Shown in pieces: positions 7,883-19,605 of a stretch of 25,252 nt of DNA. Position 1 is the first letter of the stretch; the number at the start of each line of letters is the position of its first letter. The notes below the pieces were generated by a model. That model saw nothing but the letters and a program-made list of their open reading frames with translations, was not told the DNA's origin and did not search any database. The translations under genes and the position numbers were made by a program. The stretch is from DASVEE01 sp036399695 (GTDB taxonomy: Bacteria > Acidobacteriota > Thermoanaerobaculia > Gp7-AA8), in contig DASWMP010000012.1 of the NCBI GenBank assembly GCA_036399695.1, positions 1 to 25,252 on the forward strand, written 5' to 3'.

Positions 7883-7911
7883 AGGATAGTCTATCACTAT
7901 TCCTGCGTCAA
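7883..7911 (-). promoter_or_regulatory. Sigma70-type promoter of hsp20
   Basis: On the minus strand, -35 TTGACG (7911-7906), a 17-base spacer and -10 TATCCT (7888-7883). The -35 matches five of six consensus bases, the -10 four of six, with ideal spacing. It is 66 bases upstream of the start codon. Confidence 0.65.
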
Positions 7912-8050
7912 CAGCGCTCATATACCTGATATATGCACCTGAATTGCTCAGCCGATGTCGTCGCGGCCTCGACACTTCATCTTGGTGTCGACACACGTCG
8001 TCGCGGCGTGGAATCTTTGCTCTTTCCCGGTCCTTGAGAGCGTTCGAACC

Positions 8051-9640
8051 ATGAGTGCCATCCTGAAAGAAAACGATGAGCTGACGCGCGAAGTGGCGCG
8101 CCGGCGCACCTTTGCGATCATTTCGCACCCCGACGCCGGCAAGACGACGCTGACCGAGAAGCTCCTGCTCTACGGCGGTGCCATCGAAGAGGCCGGCTCG
8201 GTCCGCGCCCGCAAGCAGCAGCGCCACACGACCTCGGACTGGATGGCCATCGAGCAGAGCCGTGGCATCTCCATCACCTCCACGGTCCTGCAGTTCGAGT
8301 ACTCCGGCTCGGTCCTGAACCTCCTCGACACCCCCGGCCACCAGGACTTCTCCGAAGACACCTACCGCACCCTCGCCGCCACCGACAGCGCCGTCATGGT
8401 GCTGGACGGCGCCAAAGGCATCGAGCCGCAGACCCGGAAGCTCTTCGAGGTCTGCCGCATGCGGCACATCCCCATCATGTGCTTCGTCAACAAGCTTGAC
8501 CAGCCGGCCCGCGATCCGTTCGACCTCATCGGCGAGCTGGAGCGGGAACTGAAGGTCCGCGCCGTGCCGATGAACTGGCCGATCGGCGACGGTCCGTCGT
8601 TCCAGGGGGTCTTCGATCTCCGCAACCAGCGCGTTCTCCGCTTCGAGCGCACCAAACACGGCGCCTCGATCGCCCCCGTAACGGTCAGCGGTCTCGATGA
8701 CCCGACGCTCGAAGACACGCTCGGCCCGACGGCCTGCGGCGATCTCCGCGACGCAGCCGAGCTCCTCGAAGGAGCCGGCGCGGCGTTCGATCCGGAGCAG
8801 TTCGGCCGTGGGGAGCTGATCCCGGTCTTCTTCGGCAGCGCGGTCAACAATTTCGGCGTGGAGCCGTTCCTCCAGGCCGTCATCGAGCTGGCCCCCCCTC
8901 CGGCGGCCCGCGGCCCGATCGATCCGTCGTCCGAGACCTTCACCGGCTTCGTCTTCAAGATCCAGGCGAACATGGACAAGCGGCACCGCGACCGCCTGGC
9001 CTTCATGCGCATCTGCTCGGGCGTCTTCGAGAAGGACATGCAGGTCCATCACGCCCGCCTGGACCGCCCGGTGCGCATGACCCGCCCCCATCGCCTCTTC
9101 GCCCAGGAGCGGGAAACGATCGACCGCGCCTTCCCCGGCGACGTCATCGGCTTCGTCAATCCCGGCCTCTTCCAGATCGGCGATTCGGTCTCGTCCGGCG
9201 AGCGGGTCGAGTTCCCCCGCATCCCCCGCTTCGCCCCGGAGCATTTCGCCACGCTCCGCGCGAAGCAGGTGACCCGCCAGAAGCAGTTCCAGAAGGGCCT
9301 CGGCCAGCTCGAAGAGGAAGGGGCCATGCAGGTCTTCGTCCTCCACGACGGCCTCCGCTCGGAACCGATCCTCGCCGTCGTCGGCGAGCTGCAGTTCGAC
9401 GTGCTGCAGTCCCGTCTGGCCACGGAGTACGACGTGGAGACGACGATGACGACACTCCCCTACAAGATGGCCCGCTGGGTCAACCGCGACATCGACGCGG
9501 TGGCAAAGATGACGCTGCCGTCCAAGAGCCGCATCGCGGTGGATAAGGACGAGAAGCCGGTGATCCTGTTTGCGTCAGCCTGGGAGCTGGAGTACGCGCA
9601 GAAGGAAAACCCCGGCGTAGAGTTCCGCAGCGCCAGCTAA
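8051..9640 (+). CDS. prfC: Peptide chain release factor 3 (RF3)
   Basis: GTPase that recycles RF1/RF2 from the ribosome after peptide release. The 529 residues from ATG 8051 equal the E. coli length. GTP-binding motifs: SHPDAGKTT (about 25-33, P-loop Lys31), RGISITSTV (switch I region), DTPGHQDF (93-100) and NKLD (147-150). The C-terminal LVXXXGELQFDVLQSRL-type segment (VVGELQFDVLQSRL) is typical of RF3 domain III. The open frame reaches back to 7955 but residues before MSAILKEND do not match RF3. The Shine-Dalgarno signal is weak. It stands alone, converging on the siroheme-decarboxylase-like gene across a nested palindrome. Confidence 0.96.
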   Translation: MSAILKENDELTREVARRRTFAIISHPDAGKTTLTEKLLLYGGAIEEAGSVRARKQQRHTTSDWMAIEQSRGISITSTVLQFEYSGSVLNLLDTPGHQDFSEDTYRTLAATDSAVMVLDGAKGIEPQTRKLFEVCRMRHIPIMCFVNKLDQPARDPFDLIGELERELKVRAVPMNWPIGDGPSFQGVFDLRNQRVLRFERTKHGASIAPVTVSGLDDPTLEDTLGPTACGDLRDAAELLEGAGAAFDPEQFGRGELIPVFFGSAVNNFGVEPFLQAVIELAPPPAARGPIDPSSETFTGFVFKIQANMDKRHRDRLAFMRICSGVFEKDMQVHHARLDRPVRMTRPHRLFAQERETIDRAFPGDVIGFVNPGLFQIGDSVSSGERVEFPRIPRFAPEHFATLRAKQVTRQKQFQKGLGQLEEEGAMQVFVLHDGLRSEPILAVVGELQFDVLQSRLATEYDVETTMTTLPYKMARWVNRDIDAVAKMTLPSKSRIAVDKDEKPVILFASAWELEYAQKENPGVEFRSAS

Positions 9641-9650
9641 ATCGCGAAGC

Positions 9651-9977
9651 GATCTCGGAGTGCGGTGGCGAAAGCCACCGCTCTGGTACACGTATAGAAG
9701 AGCGGTGGCGTTCGGAGGGTGTCTCAAAACGGAGCGCACACACTCTGATGGCCTGATTAGAAACCGGCGCCTGCGGGCGCAGACAGACAAGAGTGTCTGT
9801 CCCACATTGAATGCCAGCGTGCCCGCGGGTGTCCGATATTCGGCGGAATCTGAATGTGGGACAGACACTCCTGTCTGTCCGCGCCCGCAGGCGCCGGTTC
9901 ATCGACGGCAGAACCAAGGGAGTCGATCGAGGCCCACCGTTTTGAGACACCCTCCGTGCGCCACGCACTCCGAGATC
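9651..9977. repeat. Nested palindromic element (about 327 bp)
   Basis: The outer ends are GATCTCGGAGTGCGG and its inverse. Inside is a second palindrome with perfect 19-bp terminal inverted repeats GGAGGGTGTCTCAAAACGG (9714-9732) and its inverse (9937-9955). Inside that, inverted GGCGCCTGCGGGCGC blocks and two GTGGGACAG cores. The right half is nearly the same as 1-144. It fills the gap between the convergent prfC and 9976-11085 genes; nothing else is seen in this 335-base gap. Confidence 0.92.
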
Positions 9978-11085
9978 AGGCGTGCGCCGCCAGCCATTCT
10001 TTATATGCAAATGGGGAAATCTCGCTGGGCTTGATCTCGCTGCGGCCGCCCCAGAAGACATTCGTGTAGCTCACGGGTAACCCGATGCTTTCCAGGTGCG
10101 CGTCGATGGCCCGTTTGTGCGTCAGCACCACGTCCTTCTCCGTCCCGTGGGCCACGGCCATGATGTTCACGTTGCGGAACTCCGGGCCTCCTTCGCGCCA
10201 GTAGCAGTGCGTCAGGATGTGGAAGCGGCCCACCTCGCGGCCTGCTTCCAGCTCGCGGCCCGGCGGGACGGCCCAGTGGAAGAGGGCGTTGAAGCGGGTC
10301 ACCCGTTCGCCGCCGGCGTGCGGCTTCACGTGCTCGAGAAAGGTCGAGAAGCGGCCGACCACGCCGCGGCGGTTGAGCTGCTCGGCCACCTCGAAGAACT
10401 GCTCGAGCGGGATGCCGGCTTCGCGGGCGCGGCGCTCCCAGAGCTCGCGCACCACCTCGTCCGGCTCCAGCTCGCGTTTCACGGCCGTCAGCACCTGCCA
10501 TTCGAGGTCCGACAGCTCCACCTTGGCCGTGTCCTTCACCTCGGCCAGCTCGTCGGATTTCGAGCCCGGCTCCATCCCCTTGCGGCGGACGTGGCCGACG
10601 CCGAGGGCGAAGATGCGCTTGGCCGGCATCACGCGGAAATGCTCGGCGCCGGTGAGGCGCGCCAGGATCGCGCAGTGATCCTCCACGGTGAAGCCCTGCG
10701 GCACCTTCACGGTCGTCCAGAGACGGTAATTCGAGCCCGGCGTGGCGGCGTCGGTCGAGCGGATGACCACGTGGCCGGAGAACGGATCCTGCTCGAACAT
10801 GTAATCGAAGGCGGCGTCGAGCTTCTCCTGCGGGAACTGCCAGGCCACCAGCGCCCCTTCGGCGAGGTTCGTGGCCATCAGCGTCTGCCGCACGCGCCGG
10901 ATCGTCCCGGCCCGCAGCATCGCCGCGATGCGCTCCAGCACGGTGTCCGGATCGACGCCCGACTGCGCCGCAATCTCCCCGAACGGATCGCGCACGAACC
11001 CCTGAATGCGGTCTTCGGAAACAGCCAGGATGCGCGCATTCACGGGATCGGTGTGGGCAATGGGGAGCTCGGTGGCGGTGGTCAT
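9976..11085 (-). CDS. Siroheme decarboxylase-like protein, two fused Lrp/AsnC-fold units
   Basis: 369 residues from ATG 11085. Two copies of the AhbA/AhbB-type arrangement follow one another: an Lrp/AsnC helix-turn-helix-like domain, then a ligand-binding ferredoxin-like domain. Unit 1 (about 15-165) has AGTIRRVRQTL, SNYRLWTTVKVP and MPAKRIFALGV. Unit 2 (about 185-365) has VVGRFSTFLEH, ILTHCYWREGGP, VNIMAVAHG and a C-terminal VFWGGRSEIKPSE. In the family, separate AhbA and AhbB subunits decarboxylate siroheme to didecarboxysiroheme; a fused form suggests the same heterodimer in one chain. A transcription-regulator role remains possible. No other heme genes are in the window. The stop codon is formed at the repeat edge. 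Confidence 0.7.
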   Translation of the reverse strand: MTTATELPIAHTDPVNARILAVSEDRIQGFVRDPFGEIAAQSGVDPDTVLERIAAMLRAGTIRRVRQTLMATNLAEGALVAWQFPQEKLDAAFDYMFEQDPFSGHVVIRSTDAATPGSNYRLWTTVKVPQGFTVEDHCAILARLTGAEHFRVMPAKRIFALGVGHVRRKGMEPGSKSDELAEVKDTAKVELSDLEWQVLTAVKRELEPDEVVRELWERRAREAGIPLEQFFEVAEQLNRRGVVGRFSTFLEHVKPHAGGERVTRFNALFHWAVPPGRELEAGREVGRFHILTHCYWREGGPEFRNVNIMAVAHGTEKDVVLTHKRAIDAHLESIGLPVSYTNVFWGGRSEIKPSEISPFAYKEWLAAHA

Positions 11086-11109
11086 GGGGGTAAGTCTATC
11101 GAAAGACGC

Positions 11110-11203
11110 GTTGCCCGTTGCCCGTTGTCCGTTTTCCGTGCTCCGCTCGGCGGCGCTCATCGTGGAGCGGAGCACGGACAACGGGCAACGGAAAACGGAC
11201 AAC
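11110..11203. repeat. Heptamer inverted repeat, flavour GTTGCCC/GTTGTCC
   Basis: The left arm 11110-11144 is five heptamers (GTTGCCC twice, GTTGTCC, GTTTTCC, GTGCTCC). The right arm 11169-11203 is five complementary ones (GGAGCAC, GGACAAC, GGGCAAC, GGAAAAC, GGACAAC). It occupies the divergent gap upstream of both the 9976-11085 gene and metH, ending 17 bases before the metH -35 box. Confidence 0.9.
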
Positions 11204-11220
11204 GCCTTTCTCCCCCACGT

Positions 11221-11249
11221 TTGACACCACCGCCCCCCGGGCGTAGAGT
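11221..11249 (+). promoter_or_regulatory. Sigma70-type promoter of metH
   Basis: Perfect -35 TTGACA (11221-11226), a 17-base spacer and -10 TAGAGT (11244-11249). The predicted start near 11256 places the riboswitch at the very 5' end of the transcript. Confidence 0.75.
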
Positions 11250-11250
11250 T

Positions 11251-11310
11251 GCGAGCACCTGGATGGATTTGGGGCCGCTTGCGACCAGGCTAAAAAACGC
11301 TAAACAGCCG
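11251..11310 (+). ncRNA. SAM-II-like riboswitch aptamer upstream of metH
   Basis: P1 pairs CCTGG (11258-11262) with CCAGG (11285-11289). The loop holds GGATTTG and CCGCTTGC, and after P1 come CTAAAAAACGCTAAACAG-type A-rich segments. These match what I recall of the SAM-II (SAM_alpha) pattern: a GATTTG loop, GCTTGC, and the pseudoknot-forming GCTAAA box. Position directly before a methionine-synthesis gene fits. No covariance model was run. Confidence 0.68.
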
Positions 11311-11339
11311 CCGGCAGTCACCGACGTGATCTGACTTTG

Positions 11340-11367
11340 GCCCCGCGAGAGCGGGGCTTTTCGTTTT
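11340..11367 (+). terminator. Intrinsic terminator between riboswitch and metH
   Basis: GCCCCGC (11340-11346), loop GAGA, GCGGGGC (11351-11357), followed by TTTTCGTTTT. It lies between the aptamer and the metH start, as expected for a transcriptional expression platform. GGGGCC in the aptamer loop (11271-11276) can pair with GGCCCC (11339-11344), a possible antiterminator. Confidence 0.75.
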
Positions 11368-11381
11368 CTGGGAGAAACCAC

Positions 11382-15059
<3,678 letters not shown>

Positions 15060-15061
15060 CC

Positions 15062-15142
15062 GATCTCGGAGTGCGGTGGCGAACGCCACCGCTCTGGTAC
15101 ACGTGTAAAACAGCGGTGGTGTTCGCCATCGCACTCCGAGAT
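15062..15142. repeat. Short GGAGTGCGG palindromic element
   Basis: Arms of about 32 bases (15062-15093 and 15111-15142) are inverted copies with three mismatches. They begin GATCTCGGAGTGCGG. The middle is CTGGTACACGTGTAAAA. It appears to be the uninterrupted form of the outer shell of 9651-9977. It starts 3 bases after the metH stop and ends 8 bases before the lipoprotein stop, so it may end both convergent transcripts. Confidence 0.9.
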
Positions 15143-15150
15143 TCGATTCG

Positions 15151-15645
15151 CTATTGCGGCTGCATCCCGTCGACGCCGGTGCCGGCGTTCACCTGCTGGA
15201 TCGAGATTTCCTGGAACTGGCCGACCGGCGAATCGAACGCCGCCTCGATGCGCACCGTGACGGGGCCGTTCGCGCCGACGAGCGTCGAATTGGCGATGTT
15301 GGCCGGGGCCCAGAACATCACCTCCTGCGACTGATCGGGCTCGATCTTCACGCTGAAAGGGTGGGACGACGGACCGACGTCGTACGCCCCCTGTCCGATC
15401 GAGCGGATCGTGACGCGACGCAGGGTGATCTGTTCCGCGGCGCGATTGGAGACCCGCAGGCGGTACTGCACCGGCAGCGCGCCGGTGGTGTGGCGGGCGG
15501 CGACCGGTACCTGGCTCATCTGCCAGACCTGCAGTTCCGGCTTCGTCAGGCTGACCTGCGCGGCACCGAGACCACTGTCCGACTGCGACGAGGCGCAACC
15601 GGCGAGGGCGAGGGAGAGAACGAGGACCGAAGCAAACTTACGCAT
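15151..15645 (-). CDS. Lipoprotein of unknown function
   Basis: 164 residues. ATG 15645 follows GGGAGG at a good distance. The N-terminus is a lipoprotein signal MRKFASVLVLSLALAGC with lipidated Cys17. The rest looks like one beta-sandwich: SNRAAEQITLRRVTI and NGPVTVRIEAAF resemble the late-embryogenesis/WHy-type or immunoglobulin-like folds that compare a residue to a membrane partner, but I do not claim a family. Likely anchored in the inner or outer membrane facing the periplasm. The ORF continues upstream through the heptamer repeat to 15774, which is not coding. Transcribed in the same direction as the gene at 15825. Confidence 0.8.
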   Translation of the reverse strand: MRKFASVLVLSLALAGCASSQSDSGLGAAQVSLTKPELQVWQMSQVPVAARHTTGALPVQYRLRVSNRAAEQITLRRVTIRSIGQGAYDVGPSSHPFSVKIEPDQSQEVMFWAPANIANSTLVGANGPVTVRIEAAFDSPVGQFQEISIQQVNAGTGVDGMQPQ

Positions 15646-15667
15646 GTGCAGCCTCCCTGATGACGAC

Positions 15668-15754
15668 GTTGTCCGTTGCTCGTTGTCCGTTGTCCGTGCT
15701 GTACCGCTGACCGCCGCACTCTCCACGGACAACGGAAAACGGAGAACGGGCAAC
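15668..15754. repeat. Heptamer inverted repeat, flavour GTTGTCC/GTTGCTC
   Basis: The left arm 15668-15702 is five heptamers (GTTGTCC three times, GTTGCTC, GTGCTGT). The right arm 15727-15754 is four complementary heptamers (GGACAAC, GGAAAAC, GGAGAAC, GGGCAAC). It lies between two minus-strand genes, upstream of the lipoprotein start. Confidence 0.9.
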
Positions 15755-15772
15755 GTCGTTTTCCACAGTACC

Positions 15773-15801
15773 AAAGAAAAAGGGAGCCGCGAGGGCTCCC
15801 T
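15773..15801 (-). terminator. Intrinsic terminator of the 15825-16769 gene
   Basis: A perfect 8-bp stem AGGGAGCC (15781-15788) / GGCTCCCT (15794-15801) with a 5-base loop. On the minus strand it runs into TTTTCTTT. It starts 23 bases after the stop codon. Confidence 0.85.
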
Positions 15802-15824
15802 GAGAGATCGATGACACGAGGTGG

Positions 15825-16769
15825 TTACTTCACGTAGGCGAGCATTTCCTTCGCCGTCGGCGCATCCTTACCGTTCGGCTCGAGCTCGAGGTACTTCTCG
15901 AGGTTCGTCTTGGCGTCGGCGTTCTTGCCGGCGCGGACGTACAGCATGCCCAGCTCGTAGTAGGCGGCGGCGAACTTCGCGTCGGCCGCGATGGCGGCCT
16001 TCAGCAGCGGCTCGGCGTCACCGTCCTTGCCGGCGTTGATGGCGCGGGCCGCGTCGTTGAACGTGCTTCCGGCGTTGGCCGGCAGCTTCGCCTGAGCTTC
16101 CTTCGCCTTGGCCTTGTCGCCGGTGGCGGTGTAGGAGGCGACCAGGACCTGCCACATCTCCATGTCTTCATCGTCGATGAGCAGCGCCTTGTTGGCGGCT
16201 TCGATGGCGCGCGGGTACTTCTTCGCCGCCGCGGCCGTCTTCGCCAGGGCGATCCAGCCGGCCGTCAGGTCGGGGTTCACCTTGACCGTTTCCTCGAACT
16301 TGGCGAGAGCGCCGTCGTAGTTCTTCTCGTTCGCGAGGGCTGCGCCCTCGTTGTAAGCCGTCACGGCCGGGTCCGCCGTCTCTTTGACCGCGGCCACGGT
16401 GCCGGAGCCAGGCGCAGCCGCGCCCGCCTTCGTCAGATCGAAGTCCTTGAGGTTGGCTTCGCCGCCGAGCTTCAACTTGACCGCCTTCTCCACGTACGGC
16501 TGGTAGCCGGGCGCGCTGACGGTGACGTCGTAGCGGATGGTGCCGCTGAGGACGAAGACGGCGTACGTGCCGTCCTTCTTCGCCTTGAAGTCCTGCTTGA
16601 AAGTCTTCCCTTCGATGGCCGTCAGATTGATGACCGCCTCCGGGATGATCTGTTTGGTCTGGGCATCCGTGACCTTACCGGTCATGCGGGCCGCTTCGGT
16701 CGCCGCGAACGTGTTGGCCGTAGCGAACACGACCATCAGCAAGCTGAGCGCGAGTGATTTACGGATCAT
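15825..16769 (-). CDS. Secreted protein with carboxypeptidase-regulatory-like domain and TPR repeats
   Basis: 314 residues. Start ATG 16769 with RBS AGGAGA nine bases upstream. A signal peptide of about 22 residues ends NTFAA. Residues about 28-110 look like a carboxypeptidase-regulatory (CarboxypepD_reg) beta domain: MTGKVTDAQTKQIIPEAVI, then RYDVTVSAPGYQPYVEK. A Pro/Gly/Ala linker leads to about five TPR units (135-310), e.g. YDGALAKFEETVKVNPD, YPRAIEAANKALLIDDED and KNADAKTNLEKYLELEPNG. Probably a periplasmic or surface scaffold; partner unknown. It has its own strong terminator. No clear promoter was found in the 113 bases between it and speA. Confidence 0.85.
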   Translation of the reverse strand: MIRKSLALSLLMVVFATANTFAATEAARMTGKVTDAQTKQIIPEAVINLTAIEGKTFKQDFKAKKDGTYAVFVLSGTIRYDVTVSAPGYQPYVEKAVKLKLGGEANLKDFDLTKAGAAAPGSGTVAAVKETADPAVTAYNEGAALANEKNYDGALAKFEETVKVNPDLTAGWIALAKTAAAAKKYPRAIEAANKALLIDDEDMEMWQVLVASYTATGDKAKAKEAQAKLPANAGSTFNDAARAINAGKDGDAEPLLKAAIAADAKFAAAYYELGMLYVRAGKNADAKTNLEKYLELEPNGKDAPTAKEMLAYVK

Positions 16770-16882
16770 TCGATCTCTCCTATTGTTCGTTGAGGTTCGC
16801 GTATGTTAACGGTCCGCGGAAGGTAACGATTCCGTCGCCATCCCGGGGCTCACTCCCGGCCCCGAGCGCCGCGCCCCGAGCC

Positions 16883-18841
16883 CTAAAACGTAAGGTACGT
16901 CTGGTCTTTGAGGCCGCGCTCGTAGTCCTGAAGCAGTCTCATCCCCTCGGTCGGTTTCAGCCGGTCCTGCTTGATGGCCAGGTCGATCTGCTGCTTCATC
17001 CGCTTCTCCAGATCGCGCCAGTCCCACTGCGTCATGGCCAGCACTTCGCCGATCGGTTGCCCCGGGATCTCCTCCTCGATGTAGAAGCCCGACTCCTCGT
17101 CCGGATCGAGGAAGACGTGCACCTCGTTGACGCGGCCGAAGAGGTTGTGGATGTCGCCCATGATGTCCTGATAGGCGCCGGTGAGGAAGATGCCGAGGTA
17201 GTAGGGCTCGTCGCTGCGGATCTCGTGGAGCGGAAGCGTTTCCCGCACGTCATTGAGGTCGATGTACTTCGAGACCTTGCCGTCCGAATCGCAGGTGATG
17301 TCGACGAGGGTCGACTCGAGCTGCGGCCGGTCGTTGAGGCGGTGGATGGGCAGGATCGGGAAGAGCTGGCCGAGGGCCCAGTGATCGAGCAGAGACTGGA
17401 AGACCGAGAAGTTGCAGATGTGCTGGTCGGCGAGCTCGATGTTCATGTTGCGCAGGTCTTCCGGCACGTCCTCCTGATCCATGCCGCGGACGAGCTTCTG
17501 CATCCGCTCGGCGACTTCCCAGAAGAGCGACTCCACGCGCGCTTTCGCATCCAGCTCGAGCTGGCCGACCTCGAAGAGCGTCTGCGCCTGTTCCTTGATC
17601 TGCTGCAGGTCGTGCCACGCCTCGTTGAGCGTCTCGGCGGCGAGACGGCGATCGATGTCGAGCAGCTCGCGCACGAGCTTGTGGTCGGCGGCGCGGATCT
17701 CGCGCGGCTCCAGCGGCGTCTTCTCGATGGCGCTGAACGCCTGGACGACGAGCACCGAATGGTGCGCGACGGTGGCGCGTCCCGACTCCGAGACGATGTT
17801 CGGATGCGGGACCTTCTCGTCGTCGCAGATGTCGGCGATGTTGTAGACGACGTCGCGCGCGTACTCCTCGACGGTGTAGTTCATCGAGGAGTGGAAGCGG
17901 GAGCGGGAGCCGTCGTAGTCGATGGCCAGGCCGCCGCCGACGTCGATGTACTCGAGTCGATGGCCGCTCTTGTAGAGCTTCGCGTAGTACATCGCCGCTT
18001 CACGGACGGCGCGTTTGATCGTGAGGATGTCGGGGATCTGCGAGCCGATGTGGAAGTGGAGCAGCTTGAAAGCCGACTCCATTTTCGCCTCGCGCAGGAT
18101 CTCGATCGCCTCGAGGATCTCGGCGGTCGAGAGGCCGAACTTCGCATGCTCGCCGCCGGACGTGGCCCACTTCCCCTCACCTTTGGAGAGCAGGCGGACG
18201 CGCATCCCGACCCACGGCTCGACGTTCATCTCCGCCGCGATCTTGGTGATGAGCTGCACTTCGGAGATCTTCTCGGCAACGAGGATGACCTTCTTGCCGA
18301 GCTTCCGCCCGATCAGCGCCTGGCGGATGTAGCTCGCGTCCTTGTAGCCGTTGCAGATGATGAGCGACTCGGGATTCGTGTGCACGGCCAGGCCGGCGAA
18401 CATCTCCGGCTTGGAGCCGACCTCGATGCCGTAGTGGAACGGAAGGCCGGCGTCGAGGATCTCCTCGACCACTTCGCGGAGCTGGTTGACCTTGATGGGA
18501 AACACGCCGCGATAGGTGCCGCGGTAGTTGTTGTCCGCGATGGCGCGGTTGAAGGCGCTGTTGATGATCTCCACGCGATGGCGCAGCAGATCCTGAAAGC
18601 GGATCAGCAGCGGCGCCGACATGTTCAATTCCTTCGCCTCGCGGACGACGTCCATGATCTTGACGGCGATGCCGTTCTGCTGGAGCGGCGCACAGGTCAC
18701 CTGCCCGTCGGAAGCGACGTCGAAGTAGCCGGCGCCCCAGCGGTTGATCATGTAGAGCTCGGACGCGTCTTCGGTCGTCCAGTCAGGCCGCGGGTCCGTC
18801 AGGCTCTCGGCAACTTCATCGGTGTGCGTGGTCGTGGTCAA
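16883..18841 (-). CDS. speA: Biosynthetic arginine decarboxylase SpeA
   Basis: PLP enzyme making agmatine from arginine, the first step of the agmatine route to putrescine and spermidine. 652 residues against 658 in E. coli. Motifs: PLP Lys117 in GVFPIKVNQ, HFHIGSQIPD, DVGGGLAIDYDGS, ESGRATVAHH and the catalytic Cys517 in TCDSDGKV. The start is TTG at 18841, with GGAGG 12 bases upstream, a rather long spacing. It follows the anti-sigma gene by 83 bases, so it may be co-transcribed with the sigma/anti-sigma pair or have its own promoter. It competes with arcA for arginine. Confidence 0.97.
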   Translation of the reverse strand: MTTTTHTDEVAESLTDPRPDWTTEDASELYMINRWGAGYFDVASDGQVTCAPLQQNGIAVKIMDVVREAKELNMSAPLLIRFQDLLRHRVEIINSAFNRAIADNNYRGTYRGVFPIKVNQLREVVEEILDAGLPFHYGIEVGSKPEMFAGLAVHTNPESLIICNGYKDASYIRQALIGRKLGKKVILVAEKISEVQLITKIAAEMNVEPWVGMRVRLLSKGEGKWATSGGEHAKFGLSTAEILEAIEILREAKMESAFKLLHFHIGSQIPDILTIKRAVREAAMYYAKLYKSGHRLEYIDVGGGLAIDYDGSRSRFHSSMNYTVEEYARDVVYNIADICDDEKVPHPNIVSESGRATVAHHSVLVVQAFSAIEKTPLEPREIRAADHKLVRELLDIDRRLAAETLNEAWHDLQQIKEQAQTLFEVGQLELDAKARVESLFWEVAERMQKLVRGMDQEDVPEDLRNMNIELADQHICNFSVFQSLLDHWALGQLFPILPIHRLNDRPQLESTLVDITCDSDGKVSKYIDLNDVRETLPLHEIRSDEPYYLGIFLTGAYQDIMGDIHNLFGRVNEVHVFLDPDEESGFYIEEEIPGQPIGEVLAMTQWDWRDLEKRMKQQIDLAIKQDRLKPTEGMRLLQDYERGLKDQTYLTF

Positions 18842-18924
18842 CTCTCGTGTTTCCTCCGGCGCAAAAGAATACGATTAATACGCCGGGGGTGGGGCGAATT
18901 CCGTGGGGAGGCCGGCGCGGGCCG

Positions 18925-19605
18925 TCACTCCCGACGAAAGCGCGCCAGCAGCCGCCGCGCCTGGAAGCGCCAGAGATATTCACGATCGGCCGGATGCACC
19001 GGCATGGCCAGGGCGAAAACGACGTACAGCAGCAGCCCGACTCCGTCGAAGAACATGAGGATCGTGAAGGCCAGACGGTAGACGCCGACGCTCACTTTCG
19101 TCGCCTCGGCCAGCCCGGTACAGACGCCGAGCCACCACCGCGCCGGATGGAGCCGCTTGTAGAGCCGCTTGCCGCTGCGCATGGCGATGCTCCGAGCCAC
19201 GAAGTAGAGCAGCAGCAGCGGAGTGATCGCGAAGACGGCGGCGCCGACAAGGACGACCACGACCAGCTCGGCTCCGGCGTCGGCACCGAACGGGTCGATG
19301 AACCCGCTCGCAAAGATGGCGGCGAAGAAGGCGAAGGCCGTCACGATGAGCACGCCGATCAGTACGCGAATGATGCGCGAGCGCCGCCGGGCGTCGTGCA
19401 CTTCCTGCTCGGCCACGCCGGACACGTCGGGCACGTTCACCTCCGGCGCGTCTGCCGCGCCGAGCATGGTCTGGAACTGTCTCGCCGAATCGAGCAGCTC
19501 GCGGCAACGGTCGCAGGTGCGGATGTGCTCCCGCTGTTCGTCCGTGATCGTGCCCGAGCCTTCCAGCGACGCGACGAGCGCCGACACCGCTTCCGTGCAG
19601 TTCAT
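18925..19605 (-). CDS. Anti-sigma factor: zinc-finger domain fused to a membrane PspC domain
   Basis: 226 residues. The N-terminus has the anti-sigma zinc-finger signature His27-x3-Cys31-x2-Cys34 (EHIRTCDRCREL), with Cys3 as a possible extra ligand. Hydrophobic segments follow at about 79-99, 113-138 and 178-202. The C-terminus (about 147-203) resembles a PspC domain: WLGVCTGLAEATKVSVGVYR, then GVGLLLYVVFALAMP. It probably binds the ECF sigma factor encoded just upstream and releases it on an envelope signal. Its start codon overlaps the sigma stop (ATGA), so the two are co-translated in a fixed ratio. Confidence 0.85.
   Translation of the reverse strand: MNCTEAVSALVASLEGSGTITDEQREHIRTCDRCRELLDSARQFQTMLGAADAPEVNVPDVSGVAEQEVHDARRRSRIIRVLIGVLIVTAFAFFAAIFASGFIDPFGADAGAELVVVVLVGAAVFAITPLLLLYFVARSIAMRSGKRLYKRLHPARWWLGVCTGLAEATKVSVGVYRLAFTILMFFDGVGLLLYVVFALAMPVHPADREYLWRFQARRLLARFRRE

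Noticed and set aside
11251..11310. SAM-I (S-box) or SAH riboswitch
   Set aside because: The conserved S-box and SAH-switch core sequences are not visible; the short P1 and GCTAAA box fit SAM-II better.
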